Below, in pieces: positions 33,834 to 42,679 of a DNA stretch of 64,000 nucleotides. Under the pieces are notes generated by a model. That model was not told the origin of the DNA and did not search any database. It was given only the letters and a program-made list of their open reading frames with translations. The stretch's first letter is position 1. Every line of letters starts with the position of its first letter. Position numbers and translations under genes: made by a program. The stretch is from an uncultured bacterium (GTDB lineage: Bacteria > Bacillota_I > Bacilli_A > RFN20 > CAG-826), in assembly GCA_949296775.1 (NCBI GenBank), contig CASFQA010000001.1, positions 248,001 to 312,000 of the forward strand, read 5' to 3'.

Positions 33834-35769
33834 TCTTGTCGGCGATTTTCATCGGGGTGAAGCCATATTCGTCGAGGACGGCCTCGGCTTTGCCCGACGC
33901 CCCGAACTCATTGACCCCGATATTCCATTTGGCATAGCGCCCCCAACCCAGGGTCGAGCCCATCTCCAGCGAGACCCGCTTGGCATAGGGGGTGGAGAAG
34001 AGCTTATTCATGTAGGCCGGGTTCTCTTCCAACAAGGACAGGCACGGGGCGGAGATGACCTCCATCACGTAGCCCCGCTTGATCAGCTCCTCGGCGGCTT
34101 CGATGGCCAAGCTCACCTCCGATCCGGTCGCGATGATCGTGCAATCGGCTTTGCTGCCCCGCTTCGGGGAAAGGACCGGATAAGCCCCTTTGGCCACCTT
34201 CTTCGGATCGGTTTTCTCCAATAAGGGCAACGCTTGACGCGACAAGACGATGGCGCTTGGGGTGGAGAGGGACGCGAAGGAGAGCCGATATGCCCCCTCG
34301 ACTTCCTTGGCGTCGGCTGGGCGGAAGACGTTGAGGTTCGGGGTCGCCCGCAAACCGGTCAATTGCTCGATCGGCTGATGGGTCGGCCCGTCTTCCCCGA
34401 CGGCGAGGGAATCGTGGGTGAAAAGGTAAATGGCCGGCAAACGCTCGAGCGCGGCCATCCGGATGGCGTTTTTCATGTAATCGGAGAAGACGAGGAAGCA
34501 GGCGCAGTAGCTTATAAGCCCGCCGTGGAGCAAAATGCCGTTTTGGGCGCTGGCCATCGCGAATTCGCGGATGCCATAACGCATGTCGGTCCCCTCCGGG
34601 AACGGCTTGACCCCCTTGACGTCGGTTTTGGTCGAGCCGGCGACGTCGGCCGAGCCGCCGAGGCAATAAGGGATAACGGAGCGGTATAAGGCCAGCATGG
34701 CCCCGCTGCTGGATCGGGTCGCCTCTTTGGCCAAGTCGCCGTAATCGCGGCTAGGCAGCGCCGGGACTTCCCGTTTTAAGGCCGCTAGGAAGGTCTTTTG
34801 CTCCTCCGGGTGGTATTTGCCGTATTCGGCCAGTTGGTCGGCGTAGGCGGCGTAGGCGGCCGCCCCCCGGGCTTGGAAAGTCTCCTTGAAGAGGGCGTAC
34901 ACCTCCTCGGGGACGGTGAACGGATCCCAAGTCACGCCGTAAACCTTTTTGGCGTGGTTGCCATCCTCCTCGCCCAGCGGCTCGCCATGGGTCTTATGGT
35001 TCCCTTGGTTGGCCGAGCCATAGCCGATGACCGTCTTCATGATGATAAGGGTCGGGTAGACCGAGCTCTTCTTGGCCTTGGCGATGGCGGAGCTGATCTT
35101 GTCGACGTTGTTGCCGTTTTTCACTTCCAAGACGTTCCATTCGGAGGCTAAGAAGCGAAGCTTGATCGATTCGGTCAGCGAATCGGAGGTCGGGCCGTCG
35201 AGGGTCGAGCCGTTTTGGTCATAGATCATGATCAGTTTGTTGAGGCGGAGATGGCCGGCCAAGGAAACGGCCTCCTGGACCACCCCTTCCTGCAAGTCCC
35301 CGTCGCCGCAGAGGCAATAGGTATAATGGGACATGATCTTCTCCCCGTCGGGATACTGGCTCCGGATGGCCTTCTCGGCGATGGCCATGCCGACGGCTTG
35401 GGCCACCCCCTGCCCGAGCGGGCCCGAGGTCGCGTCGACCCCCGGGGTATGCCCGACTTCCGGGTGGCCCGGGGTTTTCGAGCCGAGCTGACGGAAACTC
35501 TTCAGGTCATCCATGCTCACTTGGTAGCCGGAGACGTGGAGCAAAGCATAAAGCAAGCTCGAGGCGTGGCCGGAGCTTAAGACGAAGCGGTCGCGGTTAG
35601 GCCAGTCGGGATGGGCGGGATCGGCGACGAGGTGATCCCGGTAAAGGGCGAAAAGCGAGGGGGCGGCGTCTAAAGCCATCCCGGGGTGGCCGGAATTGGC
35701 CCGGTTGATCTCGTCGATCGCCAACGAGCGGATGGCGGCGACGGCCATTTTGTCGATTGATTTGCCCAT
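33808..35769 (-). CDS. tkt: Transketolase
   Basis: 653 aa. A TPP-dependent ketol transferase of the pentose phosphate pathway. The TPP domain has GHPGMALDAAP, GPLGQGVAQAVG and GDGDLQEGVV. The pyrimidine domain has the catalytic-histidine motif THDSLAVGEDGPTHQPIEQL and a C-domain after about 520. The ribosome binding site AAGGAGG is 8 nt before the ATG, the strongest in this part of the window. It supplies sugar phosphates alongside dxs and deoB. Confidence 0.96.
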   Translation of the reverse strand: MGKSIDKMAVAAIRSLAIDEINRANSGHPGMALDAAPSLFALYRDHLVADPAHPDWPNRDRFVLSSGHASSLLYALLHVSGYQVSMDDLKSFRQLGSKTPGHPEVGHTPGVDATSGPLGQGVAQAVGMAIAEKAIRSQYPDGEKIMSHYTYCLCGDGDLQEGVVQEAVSLAGHLRLNKLIMIYDQNGSTLDGPTSDSLTESIKLRFLASEWNVLEVKNGNNVDKISSAIAKAKKSSVYPTLIIMKTVIGYGSANQGNHKTHGEPLGEEDGNHAKKVYGVTWDPFTVPEEVYALFKETFQARGAAAYAAYADQLAEYGKYHPEEQKTFLAALKREVPALPSRDYGDLAKEATRSSSGAMLALYRSVIPYCLGGSADVAGSTKTDVKGVKPFPEGTDMRYGIREFAMASAQNGILLHGGLISYCACFLVFSDYMKNAIRMAALERLPAIYLFTHDSLAVGEDGPTHQPIEQLTGLRATPNLNVFRPADAKEVEGAYRLSFASLSTPSAIVLSRQALPLLEKTDPKKVAKGAYPVLSPKRGSKADCTIIATGSEVSLAIEAAEELIKRGYVMEVISAPCLSLLEENPAYMNKLFSTPYAKRVSLEMGSTLGWGRYAKWNIGVNEFGASGKAEAVLDEYGFTPMKIADKIAYFLSKK

Positions 35770-35781
35770 TAAACTGACCTC

Positions 35782-35800
35782 CTTAGTAATTATTTAGTCG
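35782..35800 (+). repeat. 19-bp intergenic motif, degenerate copy F
   Basis: CTTAGTAATTATTTAGTCG, 15 of 19 identical to copy A, overlapping the tkt ribosome binding site on the other strand and 14 bp from hairpin F. Confidence 0.45.
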
Positions 35801-35814
35801 TTTTTTGGTTGTAT

Positions 35815-35833
35815 TAATATACTTTGTATATTA
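35815..35833. repeat. TAC-TTT-GTA hairpin, copy F
   Basis: A perfect 8-bp inverted repeat TAATATAC-TTT-GTATATTA overlapping the aspS stop codon. It is the third member of the family with the constant core. Confidence 0.6.
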
Positions 35834-37567
35834 GTCCTCTTTCTTTATCTCGATGCCTAGCATCTCCAACTGCTCGGGGTCAACCGGGGTCGGGGCATGG
35901 GATAAGGGGTCGCCGGCCAATAGGTTCTTCGGGAAGGCGACGACGTCGCGGATGTTCTCGGTCCCGGCTAGGATCATGGATAGCCGTTCCAGCCCATAAG
36001 CCAAGCCCCCATGCGGCGGGGTGCCGTAGCTGAAGGCGTCGACGAACCAGCCGAATTTGTTCTTAACGTCCTCATCGCTTAAGCCGAGGAGGCGGAATAT
36101 CTTCCACTGGGTGGCCCGGTCGTAGATACGCAGGGTCCCCCCGCCGGCCTCGTAGCCATTGATGATGATGTCGTAGGCGTAGGCCAACACCTCTTCGGGA
36201 TTGGCGTCGAGCTTCGCTAGGTCCTCGTCTTTCGGCCGGGTGAAAGGGTGATGCTCGGCCGTGTAGCGCCCCGCTTCCCCTTCAATCGGGTCGAACATCG
36301 GGAAATCGACGACCCAAAGCAGATCGTAGGTCCCCGGCTTCACCAGGTTCAGCTTCTTGCTGAACCAAGTCCGGATGGCCCCGAGCCCGAAATCGACCTC
36401 ACGCTGATCGGCGGAGGCGGCGAATAGGATCAAATCGTCCTCGATTAGCCCCAGTTGATTCATCAAATCGGCCTTTTGGGGATCGGAAAGGAATTTGGCG
36501 AAGGAGCCGGCCAATTCCCCGTTTTCCACTTTTAGGCTGAAAAGCCCTTTCAGCCCGAATTTCCGGGCTTCGAGGTTCAATTCGTCCAAGACCTTCCGCG
36601 AGGTCGCCTTCCCTTGCCCCGGGATTTTGATGGCCCGGACCAAAGAACGCTCGTTCATGCCGGAGAAAAGGCTCGGATAAATAAGCGGCTTCAAATCAAA
36701 GAGCTCGAGCCCATAACGGGTATCGGGCTTATCGGAGCCATAGGTGTCCATGGCATCCCAATACTTGATCCGCCTTAAGGGCAGTTTCACCTCATATCCG
36801 ACCACTTCCTTGAACAAACGGGCCAAGAAGCCCTCGTTCAAGGAAAGCAGCTGATCTTGGTCGAGGAAGGAGGTCTCGAGGTCAAGCTGGGTGAATTCCG
36901 GCTGACGGTCGGAACGGAGGTCCTCGTCGCGGAAGCATTTGGCGACTTGATAATAACGCTCAACCCCGCCGACCATGAGCAATTGCTTCCATAGCTGCGG
37001 GCTCTGCGGCAAGGCGTAGAAGCTTCCGTGCTTGATCCGCGAGGGGACCAGATAATCCCTCGCCCCCTCCGGGGAGGATAGGTTGAGGATCGGGGTCTCG
37101 ACTTCGAGGAACCCTTTCTGGTTGAGGTAATCCCGGAAGATGGCGCAGATTTGGGCCCGGATCTTCAGGTTGTTGAGCATTTTGGGGCGCCGCAAATCCA
37201 AATAACGGTATTTGAGGCGGGTATCCTCGAGGGCATCGGTCTTGTCGGCGATGATGAAAGGCGGCAAGCTGGCTTCGTTAATGACCTTCAATTCGGCGAT
37301 CTCGACTTCGATTTCCCCGGTCGGCAGGTTCCGGTTGGGCACTTCCTTCTTCCGAACCGTCCCTTTGACCGCGACGACGTATTCGCTTTTGACGTCGGGG
37401 AAGTCGCTCGGATGATCGCTGACCAGCTGGACGATCCCCGTCGAATCGCGGAGGTCGATGAAAAGCAAGGAACCGAGGTTCCGTTTATTGGCGACCCAGC
37501 CAAGCAAGGCGACTTCCTCGCCGACGTTGCCGAGCCTTAGCTCGCCGTTATTATGAGTTCTATTCAT
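35831..37567 (-). CDS. aspS: Aspartyl-tRNA synthetase
   Basis: 578 aa. Bacterial AspRS: an N-terminal OB anticodon-binding domain (GWVANKRNLGSLLFIDLRD), class II motif 2 in FRDEDLRSDRQPEFTQLD, the bacterial insertion domain, and motif 3 GLAYGLERL with GTENIRDVVAFPK. All core motifs are intact. The start codon is inside the last codons of hisS, so the two are coupled, as in many Bacillota. Confidence 0.97.
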   Translation of the reverse strand: MNRTHNNGELRLGNVGEEVALLGWVANKRNLGSLLFIDLRDSTGIVQLVSDHPSDFPDVKSEYVVAVKGTVRKKEVPNRNLPTGEIEVEIAELKVINEASLPPFIIADKTDALEDTRLKYRYLDLRRPKMLNNLKIRAQICAIFRDYLNQKGFLEVETPILNLSSPEGARDYLVPSRIKHGSFYALPQSPQLWKQLLMVGGVERYYQVAKCFRDEDLRSDRQPEFTQLDLETSFLDQDQLLSLNEGFLARLFKEVVGYEVKLPLRRIKYWDAMDTYGSDKPDTRYGLELFDLKPLIYPSLFSGMNERSLVRAIKIPGQGKATSRKVLDELNLEARKFGLKGLFSLKVENGELAGSFAKFLSDPQKADLMNQLGLIEDDLILFAASADQREVDFGLGAIRTWFSKKLNLVKPGTYDLLWVVDFPMFDPIEGEAGRYTAEHHPFTRPKDEDLAKLDANPEEVLAYAYDIIINGYEAGGGTLRIYDRATQWKIFRLLGLSDEDVKNKFGWFVDAFSYGTPPHGGLAYGLERLSMILAGTENIRDVVAFPKNLLAGDPLSHAPTPVDPEQLEMLGIEIKKED

Positions 37568-38861
37568 GATGGTGTTCTTCCTCTTCGCCGAATAGGGAAT
37601 CCAGCGTCTGTTCCAATTCCTCGATCTTGACCGGGAATTGCTCTTTGCTTTCGAGGTTCTTGACCTGGACCTCGCCGAGGGCGATCTCGTTTTCGCCGAC
37701 GATTAAGGCGAATTTCGCTTTGGCTCTTTCGGCCCGCTTGAACATCGCCCCCATCTTCATTTTCTGATATGGGAGGGAGACGGTGTAGCCTAAGCCGCGG
37801 ATCTGCTCGGCCAATTCGAAGCAATCCGGCAGCGCCTCCTCGCCTAAGGGCATCAGGTAGATATCGAGGCCTGGGTCGACGCCGTCGAGTTGGCCGCCTT
37901 CCTGGAGAATCGAATAAAGCCGTTCGACCCCCATGGCGAAGCCGACCCCGTGATCGATCGACTTGTCGCCGCCGAAATCGGAGAGCATCCCGTCATAATG
38001 GCCGCCGCCGAGCAAGGCCCCGTAATCGACCCCGGAAGCGGACTTGGCATGGACCTCGAAGACGACTTGGCCATAATAGTCGAGCCCTCGGACCAAGCCG
38101 GGGTCGACTTCGTATTCGATGCCTAAGGCATTGAGCAAGGACAATGTCTTGTAGAAGCGTTTCTCCGCCTCCTCGCTTAGGTAATCGGAGATTTTCGGGG
38201 CGAGTTTTCCGAGCTCGATATCAGCTGGGACTTTGCAGTCGAGCATCCGGAGGGGATTGAGCTCAAACCGTTCCCGGCAATCGGCGCACATATCGGCCAA
38301 ATGGGGACGGAAATAGTCCCGAAGGGCTTCCCGATAGGCCTCGCGGCTATTTTGGTCGCCGAGGGAATTCACCTTGACTTTCAAGTCGCGGAACCCGAGG
38401 AAATCAAGGGTCCGCATGGCGATGACGATGGCCTCGGCGTCCAAATACGGGCTATCCTCCCCGACCGCTTCGATGCCGGCTTGGATGAATTGGCGATATC
38501 TCCCGAGCTGGGGGCGTTCGTAACGGAAAACCGGCCCAAAATAATAGTATTTGAGGGGCAAATCGTTAGTCGCGGCCAGTTTGTGCTCGACTAAGCAGCG
38601 GATCGCCCCGGCCGTCCCTTCCGGACGCAAGGAGAGGCTCCGCCCGCCTTTGTCGAGGAAAGTGTACATTTCCTTCCTGACGACGTCGCTCGCTTCCCCC
38701 GTCGCCCGGGTGAAGACCTCGGTATGCTCCAATATCGGGGTAACCAACGGCTGATATCCATACAGCTCACAGACCGCTTTGAAAACGTTTTCGATGTATT
38801 GGTAGCCCATGGCTTCGGAACCGATGATGTCATGGGTGCCTTTAACGGAATTGATTGCCAT
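37560..38861 (-). CDS. hisS: Histidyl-tRNA synthetase
   Basis: 433 aa. Class II HisRS, beginning INSVKGTHDIIG. Motif 1 is near 45-60, motif 2 is YYFGPVFRYERPQLGRYRQF, HisA-like GLVRGLDYYGQVVFE follows, and motif 3 is FAMGVERL. An anticodon-binding domain runs from about 325. The C-terminus EEEEHHHE is unusual and is encoded where aspS starts. AAAGGA lies 6-7 nt before the ATG, and no T-box leader is present. Confidence 0.97.
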   Translation of the reverse strand: MAINSVKGTHDIIGSEAMGYQYIENVFKAVCELYGYQPLVTPILEHTEVFTRATGEASDVVRKEMYTFLDKGGRSLSLRPEGTAGAIRCLVEHKLAATNDLPLKYYYFGPVFRYERPQLGRYRQFIQAGIEAVGEDSPYLDAEAIVIAMRTLDFLGFRDLKVKVNSLGDQNSREAYREALRDYFRPHLADMCADCRERFELNPLRMLDCKVPADIELGKLAPKISDYLSEEAEKRFYKTLSLLNALGIEYEVDPGLVRGLDYYGQVVFEVHAKSASGVDYGALLGGGHYDGMLSDFGGDKSIDHGVGFAMGVERLYSILQEGGQLDGVDPGLDIYLMPLGEEALPDCFELAEQIRGLGYTVSLPYQKMKMGAMFKRAERAKAKFALIVGENEIALGEVQVKNLESKEQFPVKIEELEQTLDSLFGEEEEHHHE

Positions 38862-38882
38862 AAAAATCCTTTCGCGATGTTG

Positions 38883-38901
38883 ATTATAGCCTAATGGCTA
38901 T
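38883..38901 (-). promoter_or_regulatory. hisS-aspS -10 box overlapped by an inverted repeat
   Basis: On the - strand a perfect TATAAT (38888-38883) without a good -35. A 6-bp inverted repeat ATAGCC-N4-GGCTAT (38886-38901) covers the upstream half of the -10 box, a possible operator. Confidence 0.5.
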
Positions 38902-38911
38902 CCCAATTAAA

Positions 38912-41128
38912 CTAGTGGGTGACCCGGCCGACCGAATAAATGCCCTTGGTCCCCAGCAAGTCGGCGAAGCAATCCTGCAGCGTCTTGCTGTTGGGGACGG
39001 AAACGGTTAAGGAGACGACGTCGTTCATGGTCGAGGCGATCAGATGGGCCTTGAGGTCGCTCACCCCCACTCCCTTGGCGGCGAAGACCTGCAATATGTC
39101 GGCGATTAGGCCCGGCCGGTCGTTGGCGTAGACCTCGATGTCGACCGGGTAAGTCGAGATGCCGAGGTTATCCTTCCATTTGGCGTCGATGAGCCGTTTG
39201 GCTTCATTGGCCACATTGGGGCAGCTTTTGCGGTGGATGGTGATGCCTTTGCCCCGGGTGATGTAGCCGACGATGTCGTCGCCGGGGATCGGGGTGCAGC
39301 ATTTGCCGAGGGTGATGGCGAGCCCGCTCGCCCCGCCCGAGATCTCGACCGGGTTATGGTCGTCTTCCTTTTTGCCGCTCGGCTTTTTGAATTCGAAGCC
39401 GGTTTTCTTCTTGATCCGGAGGAAATCGAGGATCGCGGCGGCGGAGGGGTTTTTGATGGCGACGAGGACGAAGAGGTCGTCGAGGGTCTGGAAGTGGTAC
39501 TCGTTCCGCATCTTGTCGGAATCGACGAGCTTCAGGGCTTCCGCCTCCTCGAAGCCGGCGGATTTGAAGGCGTCGAGCAATTGGGCTTTGCCGGCCTTGA
39601 TCCGTTCTTGCCGGACCTGCTCGGCGTCGCGCTTTTGCAACGCTTTCCGGATATGGGCTTTGGCGGAGGTCGTTTTGGCGATCTCAAGCCAGGAATCATT
39701 GGGCCCGCTGCTGGTCTTCGAGGTCCGTATCTCGCAGACGTCGCCGGTTTTCAAGACGGTGTTAAGCGGGACCAGCGACCCATTGACCACCGCCCCGACC
39801 GCCTGATCGCCGACTTTGGTATGGATCTTGTAGGCGAAATCGAGCGTCGTGGCCCCGGTCGGCAGGTCGATGACTTTGCCAAGGGGGGTGAAGACGTAGA
39901 CGTTGGCCCCGAAGATGTCGTTGGAAAGCGATTCCATGTATTCGGAGGCGCTTTTCCCTTTCTGCTGGCCGGATAGGGAGACGAAGTCGCGGAACCAATG
40001 GAGCTGCTCCTCGATCTCCTTTTGCTCCTCTTTGGCGTTATAGTGCCCCCCTTCTTTGTATTTCCAGTGGGCGGCGACCCCCGATTCGGCGACCTGATCC
40101 ATTTCCTCGGTCCGAATCTGAACCTCGAATATCGACCCGTCGCCGGAGACGATCGAGGTATGCAAAGACTGGTAGAGATTGGGCTTTGGCATGGCGATGT
40201 AGTCTTTGAACCGTCCGGGGATCGGCTTATAGGTCGAATGGATGATCCCGAGGATCTCGTAGCAGTTTATAACCGTTTGAGTTATGACCCGAATGGCTAA
40301 AACATCGTATATTTCATCGAAGTTATGGCCATTCTGATACATTTTCCTATATATCGAGTAAATCGATTTGACTCGCGACTCGAGCCGGCAAGGTATCTTA
40401 TGCTCGAGCAGGATATCGGCGATCCGTTTCTTTAGGTTCTCGAGCGAGTGTTTCCGATTTTCGTATTTCTCGTTGACCAGCGAGAGGATGGCTTGGTACT
40501 TTTCCGGCTCCAGGTATTTCAACGACAGGTCCTCGAGCTCGCTTTGCATCGTGTAGATGCCTAAGCGATGGGCGATCGGGGTGAAGACCTCGATCGTTTC
40601 CTTGGCCAAGGCTTTTTGCCGTTCGCTCGAAAGGGAATCGAGGGTCCTGAGGTTATGGAGCCGATCGGCCAATTTGACGATGATGACCCGGACGTCGCGG
40701 GCCATCCCGAGGAAGATCTTCCGATGGTCCTCGGCCTCGAAGTCGGCCGCCGTCATCCGGGACAATTTCATCCGCTGGATCTTGGTCAGCGAGTCGACGA
40801 TTTTCGCGACGTCTTCCCCGAATAGCCGCTCGATGTCCTCGATGGTCGCGTCGGTATCCTCGACCACGTCGTGGAGCAAGCCGGAGGCGATGGTCGCCGG
40901 ACCCGATTGCAAGGAAGCGAGGATATAGGCCACCTCGATCGGGTGATGGATATAAGGCTCCCCGGATTTCCGGGTTTGGCCTTCGTGCTTGGCTTTGGCG
41001 AATTCGTAAGCCGACTCGATGGTCTTCCGGTCGTCGGGATTGGTGATGTAGGTATAGTAAAGGGCCTTCAGATCCTCGAAGGTATGCATTGGGTAGCCCC
41101 CATTGGGGAGCAATCGCTTCTCATCCAT
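38912..41128 (-). CDS. rel: Bifunctional (p)ppGpp synthetase/hydrolase Rel
   Basis: 738 aa. An HD hydrolase domain (HPIEVAYIL, LLHDVVEDTDAT), a synthetase domain with the RFKDYIAMPKPNLYQSLHT signature, a TGS domain (VFTPLGKVIDLPTGATTLDF), a zinc-finger/helical part with GKCCTPIPGDDIVGY, and a C-terminal ACT domain. RFKD rather than an acidic EFDD-type motif marks the bifunctional long RSH enzyme. AGGAGGG precedes the ATG. recJ ends 3 bp upstream, as in many Bacilli. Confidence 0.96.
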   Translation of the reverse strand: MDEKRLLPNGGYPMHTFEDLKALYYTYITNPDDRKTIESAYEFAKAKHEGQTRKSGEPYIHHPIEVAYILASLQSGPATIASGLLHDVVEDTDATIEDIERLFGEDVAKIVDSLTKIQRMKLSRMTAADFEAEDHRKIFLGMARDVRVIIVKLADRLHNLRTLDSLSSERQKALAKETIEVFTPIAHRLGIYTMQSELEDLSLKYLEPEKYQAILSLVNEKYENRKHSLENLKKRIADILLEHKIPCRLESRVKSIYSIYRKMYQNGHNFDEIYDVLAIRVITQTVINCYEILGIIHSTYKPIPGRFKDYIAMPKPNLYQSLHTSIVSGDGSIFEVQIRTEEMDQVAESGVAAHWKYKEGGHYNAKEEQKEIEEQLHWFRDFVSLSGQQKGKSASEYMESLSNDIFGANVYVFTPLGKVIDLPTGATTLDFAYKIHTKVGDQAVGAVVNGSLVPLNTVLKTGDVCEIRTSKTSSGPNDSWLEIAKTTSAKAHIRKALQKRDAEQVRQERIKAGKAQLLDAFKSAGFEEAEALKLVDSDKMRNEYHFQTLDDLFVLVAIKNPSAAAILDFLRIKKKTGFEFKKPSGKKEDDHNPVEISGGASGLAITLGKCCTPIPGDDIVGYITRGKGITIHRKSCPNVANEAKRLIDAKWKDNLGISTYPVDIEVYANDRPGLIADILQVFAAKGVGVSDLKAHLIASTMNDVVSLTVSVPNSKTLQDCFADLLGTKGIYSVGRVTH

Positions 41129-41131
41129 GGC

Positions 41132-42679
41132 TTAACCCTCCTGCTCATAGGAATCGGCGAGGAAGTCGAGGCTCACCCGCCCTTGGTAACGGCTTAACGA
41201 CAGCCGCCCCTTAATATTAGCCTTTTTCCCTTTTTCCACCATCCCTTCTTTGATGGAGAAGGAAAAAAGACGGGTGGAATTGGCTAACGAGGTCGACAAA
41301 AACCCTTTTGGGGAATATAGCAAGGCCGACCCATCGACCGCGACGACGAATTCCGGCGCCGGCCAATCGACCCCGAATGGGCCGAAGCGGCGCAAGAGTC
41401 GATAAGAGTCCATGTTGATCTCCGATAAGCTCAAGGGGAGTTTCGACGTTTCGGCGTTTCCCCCATCCAAAGTCGAGCAATAACGGAGGAAGGCGTCCTT
41501 GACGAGCCCGAGGTCGTTATAGCGGAAGCTCATCCCGGCGGCATAGCGATGCCCGCCATAAGAGAGCAAGCGGTCGGCGAAGGAGGCGACGGCGGCATGG
41601 GAATCGAAATCGCCCCGCCCGCGGATCGAGGCGACGTAAGTCCCTTCCTTTAAGTGGGACGCGCAGGCGATGAGGGTCATTTTGCCAGTTTTTTCCAACA
41701 CCCGGTTAGCCAATAGCCCCGATAGCCCCTCGAGGATCGAGGAAACAGCGAAGGCCCCGCGCTCATTGACGCTAAGCTCTAGCGATCCCTCGGCCTCTTT
41801 GCTTAACTGCTTCCGGGTGTTTTGGCATTCGTTCATCAGCTGCAGCGGCTGGCTTTTGTCTTTCTCGGTCAAGGAGAAATAGCCGACCAAAAGCCGGGCG
41901 GCGTAATCAAGCCGGACCCGGCCGACGGCGTTGATTTTGGAATTGGCTTTCAGCGACAGCGTCCGTTCGTCGATGATGTCCCCTTCCATTAGAGGCAGGA
42001 AGGCTTGGCCATAGCCTTGGCGGAAAAGCCGCAACGAGAGAGCCACCAAGGTCCGGTTATACCCCTTCATCGGCATGAGGTCGCTTAGGATCGATATCGC
42101 CCCCATGATGGCGTTCTCTTGGTCATCGTATCCAAGCAATAGCCGGGAGAAAAAGAAGCAAAGCGCCCCGGCCGAGCATTTGTCGGGGAAAGCGAGCAGC
42201 TGGTCATGGACCAAAGCCAAAGAAGGGGGCAGGCTCACTGGCAGATCATGATGGTCGATGATGATGGTCTTGAGCCCCTTCTCGAGCAAATAGGCGACCG
42301 GCTCAAGGCAAGAGACCCCGTTATCGACCAAAATCAGGAGGGCGAAGTCCTTGGCGGCGATTTTCTTGGCGTTATCCAAGGTCAGCCCATAGCCGTCTTT
42401 GTATCGGGAGGGGATGAAATACTCGACCCGGGCCCCTAAGGCGGACAAAGTCCGGACCATGATCGAGGTCGCCATGATCCCATCGCAGTCATAATCCCCG
42501 TAAACGAGGATTTTCCCTCTTCCGGCGATCGTCGAGGCGATGGCGGATTTGGCCTCTAAGGCCGCGAGCGAATCGGAAAGGTCAGGCAAGAGAGAAAAGG
42601 AGGGCTCAGCCGATAAGGCCGCCAAGCCCTCCTCCGTAAGCGAATAATGGTCAAGCAGCCGCGTCAGAAGCGGTTCCAT
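41132..42679 (-). CDS. recJ: Single-stranded-DNA exonuclease RecJ
   Basis: About 515 aa from the ATG that overlaps the secDF stop (TGATG); a longer frame back into secDF is rejected. DHH motifs are visible: motif I YGDYDCDGIMATS, LILVDNGVS, then DHHDLP, and the DHHA1 part with SYGGHRYAAGMSF. A C-terminal OB-like region follows. It is shorter than Bacillus RecJ, lacking its extra C-terminal domain. It acts in recombinational and mismatch repair. Confidence 0.92.
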   Translation of the reverse strand: MEPLLTRLLDHYSLTEEGLAALSAEPSFSLLPDLSDSLAALEAKSAIASTIAGRGKILVYGDYDCDGIMATSIMVRTLSALGARVEYFIPSRYKDGYGLTLDNAKKIAAKDFALLILVDNGVSCLEPVAYLLEKGLKTIIIDHHDLPVSLPPSLALVHDQLLAFPDKCSAGALCFFFSRLLLGYDDQENAIMGAISILSDLMPMKGYNRTLVALSLRLFRQGYGQAFLPLMEGDIIDERTLSLKANSKINAVGRVRLDYAARLLVGYFSLTEKDKSQPLQLMNECQNTRKQLSKEAEGSLELSVNERGAFAVSSILEGLSGLLANRVLEKTGKMTLIACASHLKEGTYVASIRGRGDFDSHAAVASFADRLLSYGGHRYAAGMSFRYNDLGLVKDAFLRYCSTLDGGNAETSKLPLSLSEINMDSYRLLRRFGPFGVDWPAPEFVVAVDGSALLYSPKGFLSTSLANSTRLFSFSIKEGMVEKGKKANIKGRLSLSRYQGRVSLDFLADSYEQEG

